Source: Scalesia atractyloides
Taxonomy: Eukaryota; Streptophyta; Magnoliopsida; Asterales; Asteraceae
Direction of reading: 5' to 3'
Length of the DNA stretch: 64,000 nt
Assembly: GCA_947069175.1 (NCBI GenBank)
Contig: CAMTDV010000002.1
Span: forward strand, 3,823,054 to 3,887,053
Position numbers and translations under genes: made by a program. The notes beneath the pieces are model-generated. The model had not been told where the DNA came from. It saw only the letters and a list, made by a program, of their open reading frames with translations, and made no database searches. Numbering within the stretch: position 1 is the stretch's first letter; each line of letters starts with the position of its first letter. Positions 58,869 to 64,000 of the stretch are shown here, piece after piece.

Positions 58869-58926
<58 letters not shown>
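58869..58926. repeat. (TA)n microsatellite, about 26 units
   Basis: Long uninterrupted TA run ending in TGTGTGTG. Confidence 0.95.
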
Positions 58927-58928
<2 letters not shown>

Positions 58929-59744
58929 TTTTAAATTTGATAAGAATAAATCAATATTTTTTTATTAATATAATCTTCCCATTTGGGGCAGCTAAGTACA
59001 AGTTAAAGTTGTAGTGCTTCCTACATTTTAAGCATCATATCAAATGTGTGCCCACACACAACCACCTTATTAATCATCTTCCTTTGAATTTCTTACTTAT
59101 AATACTTGATAGACACGTAATGTTGTGATTAGCTGTATCTATATTAATGGTTGAGTGGCAACACGTGCAAAGGATTTTAACATAAATGAGTTTGGGCCCA
59201 TTTTTATTTATTCGTTCTCTTTTTGTCCCCTGTGGCCCATTTACATTGGGCCCAATCTAGAGATGCTCTTTAATTATACCGTTTACCTTTGGATGTATAT
59301 GTGTGTTGTTGCATGTAGTACAAGCTGGTACAGCTATTATGGTAGGGCCCACATATATATATATATATGGGGTTTATATATATGTTTTTTGTCCATTGGG
59401 TATCCATGTTACGTTCAAAACACGGGACAATGAATGTCTTTTAATTCTGCAAAGTTCATTAAATAGTATTGATTATGATTTTTTGTAAGTTATGATCTTC
59501 AACAATGCTACAAACAAACATTAGTTATATAATATTTATGCTATATTATATCAGTTTCTTAACGTAAAGATAGATCTTTCTGGGTCTGGGGTTGGGTTCA
59601 ATTAGGCTATTCGGTGTGTGGGTCGTCCAGGCCCGACCTGGCCCGACGATGCCCCTCAACACTATTTTCGGTGGTCCGGCGGCGTCAAGAACGTCTGCCC
59701 TCAGACGTTGGAGACGGTCCACAAGCTCTTCTTCTCTACACACC

Positions 59745-59780
<36 letters not shown>

Positions 59781-59784
59781 ATGT

Positions 59785-60240
59785 TCATTTGAGAAGAAAT
59801 ATAATGTGAGAAGAAAAAGAAGAAAATGAATAATTGTAAAACATTAAATAGTTTATAACTCCTCTCATTAATTATGTTATCCCTTATTAATAAAACGAAA
59901 ATATTTTATCCTACACATTTCAAAATTTATCCTACATATATCTTATACTTATCGGAATTTACCCTACACATTTCAAAATTTATCCTACACATACTAAAAT
60001 TTATCCTACACATGTCGAAAATTGTCCTTCACCATAAATTATTTTATCTTGAAAAAGTATATTAGAAAATGAGTTACAAGTTTAATTAATTGGCTAATTA
60101 ATGACAATTATAGATTTACCTATATGCCCTTTTTCATAATATTAAAGTCACACATTAAATAAAGTAAATGGAGAATTTCTATTGGTTTAAAAGTTATTGT
60201 TTTTATTCTTACAAAATTTTCTTCTCATTTGAACTCTTCA
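59785..60240. mobile_element. MITE, family D, copy 2 (reverse)
   Basis: Reverse-complement counterpart of 54815-55268: TTGAGAAGAAATATAATGTGAG at left, AAAATTTTCTTCTCATTTGA at right, with repeated AAAATTTATCCTACACAT inside. Preceded by a (GA)n run at 59753-59780. Confidence 0.7.
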
Positions 60241-60258
60241 CTATATATATATATATAT

Positions 60259-60330
60259 AGGATTAGGATCATTTGTGAACAAATTTCTAATAGTGAACTG
60301 TGTGAACTGATCTAGACCGTTGATCTATTT
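60259..60330 (+). repeat. Probable left terminus of the FAR1-type MULE
   Basis: TAGGATTAGGATCATTTGTG at 60259 follows a TA run and resembles the termini of the MITE at 33704-33925 (TAGGATTCGGTTCAAGAGTG). Its position 585 bp upstream of the transposase start suits a MULE end. The right end lies beyond the window, so this is inferred. Confidence 0.45.
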
Positions 60331-60843
60331 ATTAGTTGTCAAGGACAGGATGGTAATTAAGCAATATTTTTTAATTTTCAATTTCTTTTAAACAAAATTT
60401 ATAATAAGTAGTTACATTGTTTCCTAATATGTCTAGTTGATCAAATCAAAAACATATATGCCATATCTATTACTTTCGCAAAGTTCAGTTACGTAAACAG
60501 TTTTTTCAAAAAATTTAGATGATCCAGATCGAATCGAGATTGTTCTAACAATATGTTAATCGAAAGTAATATATAATCAAATCAAAACAACTATCACTGG
60601 ATCTTTTGTATTTGTTATTTCGGTTACAAAAATCGATAAAATACGTTTGAGATTTCACAGATTTCTTCTGATTTGTTCGAAAAGTTTGTTGAATCCATTA
60701 TTCTTCTACCTTTCGTTCATATGCTTAATATATACATATTTCTCAAACTTTTGCTAATTCATTGATTTTTGACATTTAGTTTGAACTGTGTATTTTTTAG
60801 CCGCATATTGTGAACATCTTCTTGTTTTTATTGTTTTTGTAAT

Positions 60844-63800
60844 ATGGACGAGCACATAACAAATACGAACAAGACAATGGTGAACGATGATGAAGTCAAC
60901 GGTGATAATGTCGGTAATGTTTTTATTACTACGTTGGATTGTCCAGGTGCGCTTTTTTTATTTTTCGTCAATTTGGTCTGTTAGAAATGTTATATTCTTG
61001 TTTAATTGTTGAGTTCTTCGCTCATTCAGTTTTGCTTGATGTTATACTTGTTCACGTATTTACCTGGAAGTTCATATTTATGCGATAACTCAGTGTATGT
61101 TTGTATACGAGTGTTATACGTTGTTGTGTTTGTTGTTATGTTGTTGTAGTAAGATCGGTGCAGATTATAACTTATGAGTTTATTTGCTGGTTTGCGTTTG
61201 GGATGTTTAACTGAATGTTGTAGTTAGAGTATTCTGCAGAACAGGTACACTTGTGTACGTTTTGGCTGATCTACGCGGGTTGTATATGCCAGACATTAAT
61301 CATATGCATACATGCTGTTCTTCCGTGTGGTATAGATGATTGTGTTGTTTCATTTAATTGACAATTATTTTACAGAACGGTACAGGTGTGTAATGTTATG
61401 ATTTAAGTGTGTTTTTGTATATGACCGTCACCATTTGTCAAGCTGTTTACATAACAGTACACAAATGTATTTTGTATTCTGACGTATTTGTTGACATGTC
61501 AGAGTTAAGTACACTTGTGTAATCTATGAATTTTTATGTCACAGTACACATGTGTATAAATAATATACAAGACTGAGGAGGAAAAGTACTGCATAAACTT
61601 GTATAAAAATTTCTTTACAGGACCTCATTTATAATTAACATTATTCAAAGTTGTAATCTTATTTTTTATCATAAACTCTTTTAAATTTTTCTCTGTTAAC
61701 CATTTGCAGAATCAGTTGCCATCAATGTATACGAAACGCCTAATGGTACTAGGTACTGGACACCAACCGTCCCTCCCGGATTCAAACCATTTATTAAAGC
61801 TAGATTAGTACTATTGAAGAAGCTATATCTAAGTATGAAGAGTATGCTCAACTGGCCGGTTTTGGAACCCGTATTGGTACATCGCAGAAGGAAAAAATAG
61901 GTGACAAAATTGTTACTAATAGGCGATACATTTTAGGTTTAAGAGCCAACAAACCAAAACGTAAAGATGGTACAGCTGATCAAGCAAATTCAAGTTCACC
62001 AAAAATACGGTCCAACGTTAAAGTCACAGACTACAAGGCATGTGTTAAATTTGTGCGTGTAAAAAATTCATCTGAGTATGAGATATATGACTTTGTAGAG
62101 CAGCATAACCATGGCTTTACTACCCCTGAAAATCTTGATCTATCATTGAAGAGGAGGAAGCTTGACTTTTCTACCCAAGAGTTTATAGCAAAATGCCGAA
62201 ACGCAAACCTAGGACCTACCAAGTCTCACAAAGTACACGTTGTTTTAAAAGGTGGTCATCATAATGTGCACGGAACTGTTGTCGACTACAAAAATTGTGG
62301 GCGCGATATCCGAGACTTTATCGGGGACAGGGACGCCCAGATGATAATTGACAAATTCAAGGAACGTAGCAAAAACAAGGAAAACTACACGTTTAACACC
62401 CACATTGTTGATACCGAACTTCAGTTAATTTTTTGGTGTGATGCGGTATCGAAATCAAACTATGACTCATTTGGCGATGTTATTGCCTTCGATGCGACAT
62501 ATCATACAAATATGTGAGTAGTACATCAAATTTTGAACATATTATTTTTCTTTTAATATACAAATCTAAATGCGTTTTTTTTTGTAAAAACAGGTATGAT
62601 ATGATTTTTGTACCGTTTACTTGGGTCGATCACCACAGAAGGTGTACAATTTTGGGTGCAGGGTTGCTTCATAATGAGACTATCGAGTCTTATACATGGC
62701 TACTTCAAAAATTCCTTGACGCACACAATGGTAAACAACCACTTCTAGTGCTAACTGATCAAGACTGTGCTATGAAACAAGCTGTCGAAAAGGTTTTTGA
62801 CAAGTCAATACACAGGTTGTGTATGTGGCACATTATTCAAAAACTGCCAGTTAAGGTACTAAATCTCAATCAAAATTTTTTGTTATCGGTACATAAGTGT
62901 ATATTTCTAAAGCAGCATGTCTTGTATATAATTTTTTCCCTTTTTTTTAAATGTAGATCAAGGGGAACGACAGTAGGAATGCGGAAATAAAACAGAATTC
63001 CACAAGCTCGTTTGGAATGTTTATATTGAACCACAAACTTTTGAGGGTAGATGACAGAATCTTATTGCTGAATACGGGTTACAGGACCATTCCTGGTTGT
63101 CCGAGATGTATTCGATTCGTGCGAACTGGATACCGGCTTATTTCCGCGAGATACAAATGTGTACTTTAATGAAGACCACTTCCAGGTGTGAGAGTGCAAA
63201 CCACTTGTTCAAATCCAATTCTAGTCCTCACAACACCTTGGTTCAGTTCATGTTGTGTTACGACACATCTGTTGATGGGATACGGAACGAAAAAAGGGAA
63301 TTAACGCATAAAACTGACACCACTAATCCCGAATTCAAAACATCTTGGCCTATTGAATGGCATGCAAATGACATATACACACGGAGAATTTTTTATGATG
63401 TTCAAAAGGAAATTATCAACGGCAAGGAAAATTGTTATATTGCTGAACGATGTGTATCTGAAGGTATAACCAGCTTTGTGATCGCATACCAAGACCACAC
63501 GAAAGAAGTTATAAACGAGTTCAGGGTTGGTTTTTTACATTCAGTAAACTGTCTTTTTATTATTTTAGAATACAAGTTTGCATTATTATGAACAAAATTC
63601 TTTCACTTATACATGTTGTATCATCATAATACAGGTCACCTTCAACAAAGAAGACGTCTTCGCTTCGTGTGAATGCATGGGTTTTACTAGAAACGGATAT
63701 ATATGCCGTCATATATTCTGCGTTTTTGGGCACCATAATGTTCATAAGATTCCGGGACGGTATATTCACCCAAGATGGAGGAGAGACGCTTTGCCTTCCA

Positions 63801-64000
63801 GTGTATATAGCGTTGAAAATAGATTATCTGTAGATCAGAGTCGTACTGGAAGAATCTGGCGTAGGATACTTGAGAATATGGAAATGTGTCGAGAGAGAGT
63901 TCGTGGTAAGATTGATAAATTACAAGAATTAGATGAGCAAGTACAATTGTTGAAAGATAAGGTTTTTAGTGAATTTCAACCGGATCCAGAACTTAAAAAA
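60844..64000 (+). pseudogene. FAR1/FHY3-type MULE transposase, 3'-incomplete at window edge
   Basis: Exons 60844-60946, 61710-62513, 62594-62855, 62957-63525 and 63635 to the edge, all with GT/AG borders in phase. Order: short acidic start; FAR1-type DNA-binding region (TPTVPPGFKPFI, YEEYAQLAGFGTRIG, KACVKFVRVKN, DFVEQHNHGF; one expected Cys is Tyr in TDYKACVKF); MULE DDE core (IAFDATYHTNMYDMIFVPF, GAGLLHNETIESYTWLL, LVLTDQDCAMKQAV, HRLCMWHI); SWIM finger (CECMGFTRNGYICRHIFCVF); and a coiled helical tail. Lesions: 1-nt deletion near 61805, 1-nt deletion in an A run near 62990, TGA at 63052-63054 where Trp is expected. Long intact blocks suggest recent inactivation. Could alternatively be a domesticated FRS gene with assembly errors, but the terminus-like sequence at 60259 favours a transposon. 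Confidence 0.8.

Noticed and set aside
1..64000. LTR retrotransposons
   Set aside because: No paired long terminal repeats, primer-binding sites, or gag/pol motifs were recognised; only a LINE remnant represents retroelements besides the SINE.

Overview
This is a nuclear DNA window from a flowering plant. Genes have many introns, intergenic DNA is AT-rich, and every plant class of DNA transposon seen here is represented (hAT, Mutator-like/MULE, CACTA, MITEs). Two protein genes carry organelle-targeting N-termini, one Aux/IAA gene is present, and there is a nuclear copy of plastid rRNA. The repeat-family mix would suit a eudicot with a large genome, possibly Asteraceae, but that is only a guess.

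Layout. 1-819: end of a decayed hAT element. 820-8000: repeat fragments, then a decayed autonomous MuDR-type MULE (3819 to about 7900) ending in a 32-bp palindromic minisatellite. 8100-11714 (minus): 3-ketoacyl-CoA synthase, two exons, frame broken twice, with an intron full of nested transposons. 13258-16401: complete but inactivated hAT element. 17320-17790: HSC70 exon fragment; 18080-18300: hAT remnant; 18459-19472: foldback element. 22523-30990 (plus): 17-exon guanylate-binding-protein-like GTPase. 31366-31885: LINE remnant. 32045-35917 (minus): plastid tryptophan synthase alpha subunit, 9 exons, intact. 39105-40043: Pack-MULE carrying part of an RD19-like cysteine protease. 40954-46281 (minus): mitochondrial complex I 24-kDa subunit, 10 exons, intact, with a 1.64-kb inverted-repeat MULE in an intron. 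47439-51169 (plus): OSB-type organellar single-stranded DNA-binding protein, 5 exons, one 1-nt deletion. 53124-54522 (minus): Aux/IAA repressor, two exons. 54.8-60.2 kb: repeat-rich, with a short SINE and a plastid 16S rRNA insertion. 60259-64000: FAR1/FHY3-type MULE transposase running off the window.

The host genes are not an operon or pathway. They are unrelated neighbours (wax or fatty-acid elongation, ER GTPase, Trp synthesis, respiration, organelle DNA maintenance, auxin response). All exon models were built by hand from splice sites and reading phase. Coding lengths divide by three for every intact gene, and for the broken genes once the stated single-base lesions are allowed for. Four 1-nt lesions in three otherwise well-conserved host genes suggest either real pseudogenisation or residual indel errors in the assembly. 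I found no clearly undescribed biological system. The most interesting material is one MULE family represented by a dead autonomous copy and two gene-capturing derivatives, MITE families with clear target-site duplications, a 7-nt microexon, and a fresh plastid 16S insertion.
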